DNA from: Flavobacteriales bacterium
Lineage (GTDB): Bacteria > Bacteroidota > Bacteroidia > Flavobacteriales > Flavobacteriaceae
DNA: 63,184 nt
NCBI GenBank assembly: GCA_011525015.1
Contig: WTJC01000013.1
Location: 1-63,184 of the forward strand
Direction: 5' to 3'
A program made the position numbers and the translations under genes. Every line of letters begins with the position of its first letter. Position 1 is the first letter of the stretch. The notes beneath the pieces are model-generated. The model worked only from the letters and a program-made list of their open reading frames with translations. It was not told where the DNA came from and made no database searches. This document shows, one piece after another, positions 52,657-61,538 of the stretch.

Positions 52657-53977
52657 TATCATTGAGGTCTTCTAATAAATCCACTTCATCCTGAAGTGTA
52701 GCAGAAGGCAATTCTTCAACTTTTCTCAACTTAGACATCATCATACGCGTTCTTGTACCCACTAAGGTATCCAGCTCTTTGTTGGCTTCTGTGATCTTCT
52801 TTTGGGCTTTTTCAAGTACTCCACCAAATTTGCTGAATTCGGTTTTTACCGCCCCTAAAATATCCCACACCTCACTGCTTCGCTTTTGAATAGCCAAGGT
52901 TTTGAATCCCATTTGAAGACTGTTGAGCATAGCTGCTAATGTTGTGGGGCCCGTAATAATGATTTTATAGTCTCTTTGTAAGATGGCGACCAATTCAGGT
53001 TGTCTTACGAGCTCTGCAAAAAGTCCCTCAATAGGTAAAAACAAGATGCCGAAATCTGTAGTATAAGGCGGGTCGATATATTTATCGCGTATACTTTTGG
53101 CGAAATTTTTAATACTGCGCACCAGGGATTTTTTGGCTTGTTCTATTGCTGCCAAATCAGCCGAATCATAGGCCTCTTGTAATCTGATGTAATCTTCCTG
53201 CGGAAACTTGGCATCAATTGGAAGGTAGACCTCTTTACCTTGATGGTCCTTACCCGGTAATTTAATGGCAAATTCCACGTGATCATTTGAACCTCTTTTT
53301 GTGCGAACATCTTTGTCGTACTGTTCTGGACTCATGATTTGTTCGAGGATATTGCCCAATTGAATTTCTCCCAGTACTCCCCTAGTCTTGACATTGCTTA
53401 AAACTTTCTTGAGATCACCAACACCATGGGCCAAATTTTGCATTTCACCTAAACCTTTTTGAACGGCCTCAAGACGCTCGCTCACCAATTTAAACGACTC
53501 GCCAAGTCTTTTTTCGAGCGTAGTTTGAAGCTTCTCATCGACAGTTTCTCTCATCTTTTCAAGCCTCACCTCAGTGGTCTTTACCAGTTCTTGTTGCTTG
53601 ACATTCATTTGATCAAATTTCTCTTTCTGAACTTGATTAAAATCTTTGATGCTTTTATTTAACACTTCTGAAAAATTGTGCAAGGAGGTTTTGGTTTCAA
53701 TTCGAAGGTTATGCGCACTTTTTTCTTGTGTCTGAGCATTTTGATACATCTTCTCTTCCATATTTTTTGAGAGCTTATCAAGTGCCTCAGAAAATTCTTT
53801 TCGATTTTCTTTCAATGCATTTTGGAGTTCAAGTCTGTTCTCGGTGAATTGCGACAAAAGCGCATCGGTAATCACTCCTTTAAATTGATTTGCATTTGCA
53901 CCTTTAGATCGCATGAAAATCACTGCTAAAAGGATAGAATTTAAGATGAGTAAAAAGAAAATAAGATACGATTGCAT
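52649..53977 (-). CDS. rmuC: DNA recombination protein RmuC
   Basis: 442 residues. An N-terminal membrane helix is followed by a long coiled coil (about 30-170) and the RmuC nuclease-like domain (about 195-400), with GVLGEIQLGNILEQI and LPIDAKFPQEDYIRL. RmuC limits inversions between short repeats and has been linked to phage defence. It has its own promoter at 53998-54005. The acidic C-terminus ends EDLNDNE. Confidence 0.93.
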   Translation of the reverse strand: MQSYLIFFLLILNSILLAVIFMRSKGANANQFKGVITDALLSQFTENRLELQNALKENRKEFSEALDKLSKNMEEKMYQNAQTQEKSAHNLRIETKTSLHNFSEVLNKSIKDFNQVQKEKFDQMNVKQQELVKTTEVRLEKMRETVDEKLQTTLEKRLGESFKLVSERLEAVQKGLGEMQNLAHGVGDLKKVLSNVKTRGVLGEIQLGNILEQIMSPEQYDKDVRTKRGSNDHVEFAIKLPGKDHQGKEVYLPIDAKFPQEDYIRLQEAYDSADLAAIEQAKKSLVRSIKNFAKSIRDKYIDPPYTTDFGILFLPIEGLFAELVRQPELVAILQRDYKIIITGPTTLAAMLNSLQMGFKTLAIQKRSSEVWDILGAVKTEFSKFGGVLEKAQKKITEANKELDTLVGTRTRMMMSKLRKVEELPSATLQDEVDLLEDLNDNE

Positions 53978-53997
53978 GCTATTGAGGTTTTATCCCT

Positions 53998-54005
53998 CAA
54001 AGGTA
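53998..54005 (-). promoter_or_regulatory. Bacteroidota -7 box for rmuC
   Basis: On the minus strand this reads TACCTTTG, matching TAnnTTTG, 20 nt upstream of the rmuC ATG. A possible -33 TTG lies at 54021-54023 (15-nt spacer) or 54030-54032 (24-nt spacer), neither ideal. Confidence 0.5.
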
Positions 54006-54220
54006 TTAATGTTCTCTTTTCAATTCACTCAAGTCAAAGGGAACTTATCAAGAATTCCAACCTTCATTTTGAAGATTTTTTAAGCCCTTAATTTTAAACC
54101 AAAAATCACATTTGCACTCAATGAAGTTCGTTTATTGTATCGAAATGAGAAAATAATCGATGGTTTTAATACTTTTAGGTCTCTTTGTAAGTATTGGTTT
54201 TAAACCTTTGATTAATTTTA

Positions 54221-54239
54221 TAGTCTTTTCCAAAGACTA
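54221..54239 (+). promoter_or_regulatory. Hairpin in the leader of the DUF5916 gene
   Basis: TAGTCTTT-TCC-AAAGACTA forms an 8-bp perfect stem ending 10 nt before the ATG at 54249. It is preceded by a palindrome GGTTTTAAACC (54195-54205). It may be a leader structure or a protein site; there is no T run, so it is not a terminator. The gap 54006-54248 holds nothing else recognisable. Confidence 0.35.
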
Positions 54240-54248
54240 ATTGCTAAC

Positions 54249-56459
54249 ATGAAATTGAATAAAACTTTAAATCTCCTTGCCTTTTTTGTCCTTATTTCTG
54301 GTATAACAAGTGCGCAACAAACCGTTGATAAAGAATTTACTGCTAAAAAAATTGATACTCCACCAACAATTGATGGGGTTTTGGATGAAGCTATATGGAA
54401 AGACGCACAAGTGCTGACCAACTTCTCTCAATATTTTCCAAGTGATTCAGAAATTGCGGAACACCAAACTTATATTCAAGCGGCGTATACCGATACGCAT
54501 CTGTATATATCCATAAAGGCTGAAAACCCAGACAATAACTTCGTCGCCTCTACCCTAAAACGAGACTTTTTTGGAACACAAAATGACAACGTAAGTTTTT
54601 TAATTGACACTTTCAATGACGGAACAAATGGTTTTCAATTCAGTATTTCTCCTTTCGGAGTTCGCAGGGAAGCCCTAATTTTTAATGGAGGAAATCGCAG
54701 GGATAGTTTCAATCGTACTTGGGACACCAAATGGAAAGGCGAAAGCAAAATCTACGATACCTATTTCACGGCTGAAATGGAAATTCCTTTTAATTCAATC
54801 AAATTCAAAGAAAACAGCACATTTTGGCGTTTTAGAGCCTATCGATTCAATATCGCAACAAACGAACAGAGTGTTTCAAACCGTATTCCTCAGAATCTTA
54901 TTCAGGCTGATTTAGGCATCATGGGCAAACTTAATTTTGAAGAGCCTCTAGGTAAATCAAAAACTCCGATAAATCTGATCCCCTATATCAATGCCCTTAC
55001 AGAAAATGACTTCGTTGGTAAAGAAACAAACGGATCTTTCAAATTTGGAGGAGATGCAAAAATAGCCATTGGATCAGGGCTTAATTTAGATTTAACCCTT
55101 AATCCTGATTTTTCGAATGTAGAAGTAGATCGAGTATTTACCAACTTATCGAGATTTGAATTTAGACTTCCAGAGCGAAGACAATTTTTCATTGACAATG
55201 GTGACTTATTTAGCAACTTAGGTAGTAATAGAGATGAAACTCCATTTTTTTCCAGAAGAATAGGTCTCGCCTACGACAAAGACAACAATCTTATAGAAAA
55301 TAGAATTCTTGCCGGAGCTCGTTTGAGTGGTAAAATAAACGAAGATTGGCGTATAGGATTTTTGAATATTCAAACCGCAGAGGATCCTGAAAATGAGATT
55401 GCATCATTCAATAATACCATGTTGGTTTTGCAAAAAAAGGTCTTTGCCAGGTCTAATATCAACGTATTTGCGATCAACAGGCAAACCCTTAAGGATTATG
55501 ATTTTTTAGAACGAAGTCGTGAGTTTAACCGTGTTTTTGGAATGGATTATCAATTGGCTTCTGCCGATACTAAATGGGAAGGCTCATTTTATGTGCACAA
55601 GTCTATCCAACCCGATGACACAAAAGGTAATTTCTCTACTAGAGCTTCTCTCTCGTACAATACGCGGGAGTGGAGAATTTCAAACACATTTTCTTATATA
55701 GATGAAGAATACCGTTCTGATTTAGGTTTTGTGCCGAGAACAGGAATTAAAAAGGCTGGAAATTATATTACAAGAAGCTTCTACCCTAAGTCAGGTAAGA
55801 TTCAACGTTATCAGTTACAGACTTGGCACTCAATGTATTGGTTGACTGAATCAGATAATCTGTTTTCGGATCGCTTTTTAAGAAGTTCTTTTGAGACCAC
55901 CTTTAAATCAAACGCCAAAATTGAAATTGGTCATCAATATGACTATACCTTTTTGACCTCTCCTTTTGACCCAACGCGTACAAGTGGAGGAACACCATTA
56001 CCTGCTAATGTAGGATACCATTACAACAAGGCTCGAATTCAATATGAATCCAATCAAGGAAAAACCTTGTTTGGTCAATTTGAGGTCGAATCAGGAACAT
56101 TTTATACGGGGAACTCACACAGTGTTCAAGGAAGTATTGGATATCGATTCCAACCATGGGTAGAGTTTAATTTTGGTGTGAACTACGATGCTATTCGTCT
56201 TCCTGATCCCTATGAATCAGCGGATATCTGGTTACTAAGCCCAAGAGCTGATGTGACATTCACCAAATCCTTATTCTGGACAACGATTTTCCAGTACAGT
56301 AATCAGCGAGACAATCTCGGAATCAATTCAAGGCTTCAATGGCGTTTTGCACCTTTGTCTGATCTGTATTTGGTGTATAACGACAATTATTTCGTGAATG
56401 TCTTTTCGCCAAAATACCGTTCGATAAACCTAAAAGTTACCTATCGTTTCGGTTTATAA
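54249..56459 (+). CDS. DUF5916 protein with N-terminal CBM9-like domain
   Basis: 736 residues. A Sec signal (1-23, ending TSAQ) is followed by a CBM9-like beta-sandwich (about 27-210) with IDGVLDEAIWKDAQVLTNFS and YTDTHLYISIKAENPD, then the long DUF5916 region predicted as a membrane-beta-barrel-like domain, ending in aromatic KVTYRFGL as outer-membrane barrels do. Families of this type sit near polysaccharide or peptide uptake genes in Bacteroidota, but the function is unknown. It overlaps the convergent next gene by 6 nt. Confidence 0.86.
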   Translation: MKLNKTLNLLAFFVLISGITSAQQTVDKEFTAKKIDTPPTIDGVLDEAIWKDAQVLTNFSQYFPSDSEIAEHQTYIQAAYTDTHLYISIKAENPDNNFVASTLKRDFFGTQNDNVSFLIDTFNDGTNGFQFSISPFGVRREALIFNGGNRRDSFNRTWDTKWKGESKIYDTYFTAEMEIPFNSIKFKENSTFWRFRAYRFNIATNEQSVSNRIPQNLIQADLGIMGKLNFEEPLGKSKTPINLIPYINALTENDFVGKETNGSFKFGGDAKIAIGSGLNLDLTLNPDFSNVEVDRVFTNLSRFEFRLPERRQFFIDNGDLFSNLGSNRDETPFFSRRIGLAYDKDNNLIENRILAGARLSGKINEDWRIGFLNIQTAEDPENEIASFNNTMLVLQKKVFARSNINVFAINRQTLKDYDFLERSREFNRVFGMDYQLASADTKWEGSFYVHKSIQPDDTKGNFSTRASLSYNTREWRISNTFSYIDEEYRSDLGFVPRTGIKKAGNYITRSFYPKSGKIQRYQLQTWHSMYWLTESDNLFSDRFLRSSFETTFKSNAKIEIGHQYDYTFLTSPFDPTRTSGGTPLPANVGYHYNKARIQYESNQGKTLFGQFEVESGTFYTGNSHSVQGSIGYRFQPWVEFNFGVNYDAIRLPDPYESADIWLLSPRADVTFTKSLFWTTIFQYSNQRDNLGINSRLQWRFAPLSDLYLVYNDNYFVNVFSPKYRSINLKVTYRFGL

Positions 56460-57059
56460 GTTGAGCTTGACCATTTGACTTGCCTCTCCTATTCTTCCAC
56501 TGCGTTGAAGTCCAATCCAGAGGTCTTTTGAGAGCACATCAATTTGAATATTGAGTACTTCTGCGTCATACACAACGTATTCAATAGGATGTACATGAAT
56601 AATGGTCTTTTTATTTGGGCTTTCAAGAACAAGACCCAAGACATAGTCTTTGGACAACCATTTATACGGAGCATTCCAATAGAAACTTTGATACGCAATT
56701 TTGTAATCAAGCCCCTCGACAAAGTACGACTTGATTTGATCTAAATACTTCAAAATCACATCGTAACGCAATCCGTTTAGTTCAGAAAAACGCGGATACA
56801 TTCTAACACCTTCAAGCTTTACCATTGAGGTGTACACAAAATTTCTGGGATGTGCAGTGAAGACCACACCGTCTCCAAAACGAACAGATTCAAAATACTT
56901 TTGATTGCGTTGATAATGCGCCTCTGCATTTTTCTTATGCATTCCAATAGTCAATCCACGAAAAAGTTCAGGACTTTTGTTTTGCCCTATAATGGATGAA
57001 CAATTAAGAAGTAGGACCACCATTAGAATGGGACGCATCTTTTGCCACATAATGAACAA
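56454..57059 (-). CDS. Exported protein of unknown function, about 200 aa
   Basis: Up to 201 residues; starts at 57059, 57050 or 57038 are possible, all ATG. The N-terminus MRPILMVVLLLNCSSIIGQN is a signal peptide. The mature part holds the pattern LFRGLTIGMHKKNAEAHYQRN and ends with a beta-rich region. I do not recognise the family. It is convergent with the DUF5916 gene (6-nt overlap) and divergent from the CpsB-like gene. Confidence 0.7.
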   Translation of the reverse strand: MFIMWQKMRPILMVVLLLNCSSIIGQNKSPELFRGLTIGMHKKNAEAHYQRNQKYFESVRFGDGVVFTAHPRNFVYTSMVKLEGVRMYPRFSELNGLRYDVILKYLDQIKSYFVEGLDYKIAYQSFYWNAPYKWLSKDYVLGLVLESPNKKTIIHVHPIEYVVYDAEVLNIQIDVLSKDLWIGLQRSGRIGEASQMVKLNL

Positions 57060-57179
57060 ATTTTGATGGATATTACGCTTTTTAGTCTAAATTTTCTTCA
57101 AAACTCGTGCTTTGATTACTTTTTTAGATGTACCGCCTTAATATGCGGATGAAATGAGTGTTAAATGTCGTGTAAGAAC

Positions 57180-57187
57180 TATTTTTG
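57180..57187 (+). promoter_or_regulatory. Bacteroidota -7 box for the CpsB-Ugd-epimerase genes
   Basis: TATTTTTG matches TAnnTTTG and lies 5 nt before the ATG at 57193, so the transcript would be leaderless or nearly so. Confidence 0.5.
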
Positions 57188-57192
57188 CGTAG

Positions 57193-57945
57193 ATGTTTTC
57201 ATTTGGTAAAAAAATATTTCTCGTTGATTTACTTGAAGGATTTATAGATATCCACAACCATATTCTTCCCGGCATTGATGATGGGGCTAAAACGGTTGAA
57301 GATTCCTTTGAAATGATAGATGCCTTAAATAAGCTTGGGTTTGAGGGATTAATTCACACCCCACATATCATGCCCGGGGTTCATCCAAATACACCTGATA
57401 CCATTGCTAATGCTGAAAAAAACTTGAGTTTACATCTAAAGTCTCATCAGCTTTCAATCAAACGGAATATAGCTGCAGAGCACATGATTGATGAGCACTT
57501 CAATCAGCTTTTAGAACAGCAGCAATTCATGCCTTTAGCCAAGAACTATCTCTTGGTCGAAATGTCCTATTTGCAAGCCTCGGCAAATCTAGAAGACGCC
57601 CTTGAGCTCTCATTAAAAAAAGAATTGTATCCTATTTTAGCTCATCCCGAGCGTTATTTATATTACCACAAAAAGGCAGACTACTTTAAACGTTTAAAGA
57701 AAACGGAAGGGGTTTTTATGCAAATGAATTTGTTAGCTCTTGGCGGATACTACGGAGTACAAGTTCAAAAAATGGCCTATACTCTACTTGATATGAATGT
57801 ATATGATTTTGCGGCTACAGATACGCATCATATGCGTCACATCAATGCGCTCAAGAAGATTCAATTAAAAAAACGAGACCTCCCAAAAATTGAAAATCTA
57901 ATTGAAACTACTATTGGTAGTTTTTATAACCGTGCATTTAACTAA
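57193..57945 (+). CDS. CpsB/CapC-type tyrosine-protein phosphatase (PHP family)
   Basis: 250 residues with the PHP-type metal site [20 protein letters not shown] (His21 and His23, then Asp29/Asp30) and later GLIHTPH and [10 protein letters not shown]. These phosphatases remove phosphate from the tyrosine kinase that controls capsule polymerisation. The N-terminus [12 protein letters not shown] matches flavobacterial homologues as I recall them. It is followed 25 nt later by UDP-glucose dehydrogenase, so it fits a surface-polysaccharide locus; no kinase (Wzc-like) is in the window. Confidence 0.88.
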   Translation: MFSFGKKIFLVDLLEGFIDIHNHILPGIDDGAKTVEDSFEMIDALNKLGFEGLIHTPHIMPGVHPNTPDTIANAEKNLSLHLKSHQLSIKRNIAAEHMIDEHFNQLLEQQQFMPLAKNYLLVEMSYLQASANLEDALELSLKKELYPILAHPERYLYYHKKADYFKRLKKTEGVFMQMNLLALGGYYGVQVQKMAYTLLDMNVYDFAATDTHHMRHINALKKIQLKKRDLPKIENLIETTIGSFYNRAFN

Positions 57946-57970
57946 ATTTGCACTCATAAATGTCCTAAAC

Positions 57971-59365
57971 ATGAATGTAAAGTCTATTTGTTGTATTGGA
58001 GCCGGTTATGTAGGAGGCCCTACTATGACTGTAATCGCAAATAAATGCCCAGAAATCAAGGTTGAGGTGGTAGACATCAATCCAACGCGCATCGCTCAAT
58101 GGAATGATGAAGACCTTGATAATTTACCGGTATATGAGCCTGGTTTAGCTGAATTAATCGCTGAGACTAGAGGGCGTAATTTGTTTTTTAGTACCGATGT
58201 AGATCGTGCTATTCAAGAGGCAGATATGATTTTTATTTCTGTGAATACCCCGACCAAAACCTATGGTAAAGGTAAAGGACAAGCGGCCGATCTCAAATAC
58301 ATTGAACTCTGTGCGCGATCTATCGCCAAAGCAGCTACATCAGACAAAATTGTGGTTGAAAAATCAACCTTACCTGTTCGTACTGCGGCAGCCATCAAAA
58401 ACATTTTAGACAATACGAGTTCTGGGGTACAATTTGAAATCTTATCAAATCCAGAATTTTTAGCCGAGGGAACAGCGATTACCGATTTGGTAGAAGCAGA
58501 TCGCATACTCATCGGAGGAGATGAAACTCCTTCAGGAATAGCCGCTCGAAATGCACTTAGTGCAATTTATGAGCACTGGCTTCCCAAAGAAAAAATACTA
58601 CAGACCAATGTGTGGTCATCAGAATTGTCTAAACTTGTCGCCAATGCCTTTTTGGCTCAGCGGGTCTCTTCTATAAATGCCATTTCAGCACTTTGTGAAA
58701 AGACTGATGCGGATGTAGACGAAGTCGCTAAAGCTATTGGACTTGACTCGAGAATAGGACCCAAATTTTTAAAGGCTTCTGTTGGATTTGGGGGTTCTTG
58801 TTTTCAAAAAGACATTCTCAATTTAGTGTATATCGCGAAGTCTTATGGGCTTCAAGAAGTCGCTGATTATTGGGAACAGGTCATTCTTTTAAACGATTAT
58901 CAGAAAAAACGCTTCGCAGAACATATTATTTCAACACTCTACAATACCGTATCAGGTAAGAAAATTGCATTTTACGGTTGGGCCTTTAAAAAAGACACCA
59001 ATGATACGCGTGAGGCTGCTGCAATTTATGTTGCCGATGCACTTATCGAAGAACATGCGCATATCACTGTGTACGACCCTAAGGTTAAAAAAGAGCAAAT
59101 GCTCGCAGATCTGAATTACCTTGGAACGCGCTCAGCTGAGGAAAACGAAAAATACTTAAGCGTGGTCAATTCAGCTTATGAAGCTTCACAAGATGCTCAT
59201 GCAATTGCCGTTTTAACCGAGTGGGATGAATTTGTTGATTTAAATTGGTCTGATATTTACCAGGCCATGATGAAACCTGCTTTTGTATTTGACGGAAGAA
59301 GAATTCTAGATGATCAGCAGCTCAATAGCATTGGATTTAAGGTCTACAAAATTGGTCAATCATGA
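57971..59365 (+). CDS. ugd: UDP-glucose 6-dehydrogenase, animal-type
   Basis: 464 residues. It oxidises UDP-glucose to UDP-glucuronate with two NAD. Motifs: [17 protein letters not shown] near residue 7, the active-site FGGSCFQKD with Cys277, and an insertion [20 protein letters not shown] (about 90-110) seen in animal enzymes. Length and motifs are closer to human UGDH than to the short bacterial Ugd. The ATG at 57971 is preferred over an upstream in-frame ATG at 57902. It lies between the CpsB-like gene and the epimerase gene and overlaps the latter by 4 nt. Confidence 0.92.
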   Translation: MNVKSICCIGAGYVGGPTMTVIANKCPEIKVEVVDINPTRIAQWNDEDLDNLPVYEPGLAELIAETRGRNLFFSTDVDRAIQEADMIFISVNTPTKTYGKGKGQAADLKYIELCARSIAKAATSDKIVVEKSTLPVRTAAAIKNILDNTSSGVQFEILSNPEFLAEGTAITDLVEADRILIGGDETPSGIAARNALSAIYEHWLPKEKILQTNVWSSELSKLVANAFLAQRVSSINAISALCEKTDADVDEVAKAIGLDSRIGPKFLKASVGFGGSCFQKDILNLVYIAKSYGLQEVADYWEQVILLNDYQKKRFAEHIISTLYNTVSGKKIAFYGWAFKKDTNDTREAAAIYVADALIEEHAHITVYDPKVKKEQMLADLNYLGTRSAEENEKYLSVVNSAYEASQDAHAIAVLTEWDEFVDLNWSDIYQAMMKPAFVFDGRRILDDQQLNSIGFKVYKIGQS

Positions 59366-60375
59366 ATATTCTAGTTACTGGCGCAGCAGGTTTTATAGGA
59401 TATTTCACCAGTTTAAGACTACTAAAAGAAGGACATCGAGTTGTTGGAATTGACAACATCAATGACTACTACAGTACCGCGCTGAAATTCGACCGACTCA
59501 AAGAGTTGGGGATCGCACAAGTTGATGCCGAACAAAACAACATGAGGTGTCACAGTGAAATCTATCCTCAATTCAATTTTTATAAAATTGATATTTCAGA
59601 TGCTGATGTCTTGGAGCAGCTATTTGAGCGTGAAACCTTTGATGTCGTTTGTAATTTGGCGGCACAAGCGGGCGTTCGCTATTCCATAGAAAATCCAAAA
59701 GCCTATGTCGAAAGTAATATAGTTGGCTTTGTTAATATTTTGGAGTGTTGCAGACACCATAATATCGATCATTTGGTTTATGCGAGTTCATCCTCAGTAT
59801 ACGGGCAAAACGAAAAAATTCCATTTTCAACCGATGACAGGGTTGACCATCCTATAAGTCTTTACGCGGCTTCTAAAAAATCAAACGAGCTTATGGCTCA
59901 TACCTACAGTCATCTCTATAATTTTGCGACCACGGGACTACGTTTTTTCACGGTATACGGGCCTTGGGGACGACCCGACATGGCATACTTTCTGTTTTGC
60001 GAAGCCATTAGACAACAAAATCCAATTAAGGTTTTTAATAAGGGTAAATTAGAACGTGATTTCACCTATATCGATGATATTGTAGAAGGCATTGTTCGTA
60101 TCATTTTAAAAGATACAGCCCAAAGAGAACCCTATAAGCTCTACAACATCGGTAATAACAAATCGGTGAATCTACTGGATTTTATAGACACCATCGAAAA
60201 AGAAATGGGAAAAGAAACTGCTAAAGAATACGTAGAAATGCAAGCAGGTGATGTTTATAAAACTTGGGCTGATGTAGATGCGTTAATCAAAGACTACAAT
60301 TACCATCCGAATACAGACTTAGCCACCGGTATCAAATACTTTGTTGAGTGGTATAAAAACTATTACAATTTTTGA
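59362..60375 (+). CDS. UDP-glucuronate 4-epimerase
   Basis: 337-residue NAD-dependent epimerase. The Rossmann motif TGAAGFIG (6-13) and the catalytic YAASK lie where expected; [14 protein letters not shown] and [13 protein letters not shown] suit the UDP-glucuronate epimerase group, which makes UDP-galacturonate. Directly coupled (4-nt overlap) to the UDP-glucose dehydrogenase gene that supplies its substrate. Overlaps the convergent bshA by 13 nt. Confidence 0.88.
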   Translation: MNILVTGAAGFIGYFTSLRLLKEGHRVVGIDNINDYYSTALKFDRLKELGIAQVDAEQNNMRCHSEIYPQFNFYKIDISDADVLEQLFERETFDVVCNLAAQAGVRYSIENPKAYVESNIVGFVNILECCRHHNIDHLVYASSSSVYGQNEKIPFSTDDRVDHPISLYAASKKSNELMAHTYSHLYNFATTGLRFFTVYGPWGRPDMAYFLFCEAIRQQNPIKVFNKGKLERDFTYIDDIVEGIVRIILKDTAQREPYKLYNIGNNKSVNLLDFIDTIEKEMGKETAKEYVEMQAGDVYKTWADVDALIKDYNYHPNTDLATGIKYFVEWYKNYYNF

Positions 60376-61511
60376 TTGACCCTTGCTTGTCGGTAGGCCT
60401 TGTCGTAAATCGCCTCGTACAAAGGTAGAATCACTTTAATGTCAAATTTAAAGGAGTGCTCTTGTGCCCTGTCTTTAAATTCTTTTAATCGGTCTTCATC
60501 TTCAAGAATGTGAATGGCTGAGGCTGCCATACCCTCAATATCACCGATGTCATTCAAAAACCCCGTAGTACCATTTTGATTTACCTCGGGCAAGCCTCCT
60601 GCATTTGATGACACTACTGCACATTTATTGGCCATTGCTTCGAGAGCCGACAATCCAAAACTCTCTATTTCAGAGGGAAGTAAAAATAGATCTGTCCAGC
60701 ACAAAATGCGGTCAATTTCAGAACTGTTCCCTAAAAAATGAACTTTATCACTTAACCCTAACTTATCGACCAATTTTTTAGCCTTGAGTTTTTCTGGTCC
60801 ATCCCCTACCATTACAAGTTTTGAAGGTACCTCTTGTGATACCTTTTCAAAAATCCTAATGACATCAGGAATTCGTTTGACCTTTCTAAAATTAGAAACA
60901 TGAGTTAGAATTCGCTCTTCTGGAAGTGCCACTAAATGGCGCTTACAAGGCTTTGTTTTGTTCTTCTCGTACTTTGAGGCATCAATGAAATTTGGTATGA
61001 CCTCTATGGACCTTTGAATATCAAACATATCATAAGTCATATTTTTTAAACTATGACTCACTGCTGTCACGCAGTCTGAATGATTGATGCTAAAAGCGAC
61101 AGCGGGTTTGTAAAAGGGATGACTACCCACTAAACTCACGTCTGTTCCATGCAATGTAGTGATGATCGGAATGTGATATCCCTCATCTTTCAACATGGTT
61201 TTAGCCATATAAGCGGCATAAGCATTAGGAATCGCATAATGTACGTGAAGCACATCAATTTGATGTTTACGAATCACATTTACGAGCTTACTCGAAAGGG
61301 CTAAATCGTATGGTTGGTGATTAAACAAGGGATAATCAGGAACCTGAACCTCGTGAAAAAATACATTTTTATTAAGCTGAGCTAATCGAACGGGTTGCTG
61401 GTAGGTCACAAAATGTATTTCGTGACCCTTGTCTGCAAAAGCAAGACCGAGCTCTGTGGCTACTACACCACTTCCACCAAATGTGGGAAAACAAACGATA
61501 GCAATTTTCAA
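60363..61511 (-). CDS. bshA: N-acetyl-alpha-D-glucosaminyl L-malate synthase BshA
   Basis: 382-residue GT4 glycosyltransferase. It transfers GlcNAc from UDP-GlcNAc to L-malate, the first step of bacillithiol synthesis. FPTFGGSGVVATELGLAFA at the N-terminus, HGTDVSLVG and the C-terminal SEIESFGLSALEAMA (donor-binding) are typical. The deacetylase BshB1 is encoded at the other end of the window, and bshC is not seen. Its own promoter lies at 61525-61532. Confidence 0.92.
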   Translation of the reverse strand: MKIAIVCFPTFGGSGVVATELGLAFADKGHEIHFVTYQQPVRLAQLNKNVFFHEVQVPDYPLFNHQPYDLALSSKLVNVIRKHQIDVLHVHYAIPNAYAAYMAKTMLKDEGYHIPIITTLHGTDVSLVGSHPFYKPAVAFSINHSDCVTAVSHSLKNMTYDMFDIQRSIEVIPNFIDASKYEKNKTKPCKRHLVALPEERILTHVSNFRKVKRIPDVIRIFEKVSQEVPSKLVMVGDGPEKLKAKKLVDKLGLSDKVHFLGNSSEIDRILCWTDLFLLPSEIESFGLSALEAMANKCAVVSSNAGGLPEVNQNGTTGFLNDIGDIEGMAASAIHILEDEDRLKEFKDRAQEHSFKFDIKVILPLYEAIYDKAYRQARVNQKL

Positions 61512-61524
61512 AGGCGCTTTTTTA

Positions 61525-61532
61525 CAAAAATA
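61525..61532 (-). promoter_or_regulatory. Bacteroidota -7 box for bshA
   Basis: On the minus strand this reads TATTTTTG, a TAnnTTTG match, 13 nt before the ATG at 61511. It sits in the 27-nt gap after the upstream gene, so bshA need not depend on read-through. Confidence 0.5.
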
Positions 61533-61538
61533 AAGATA

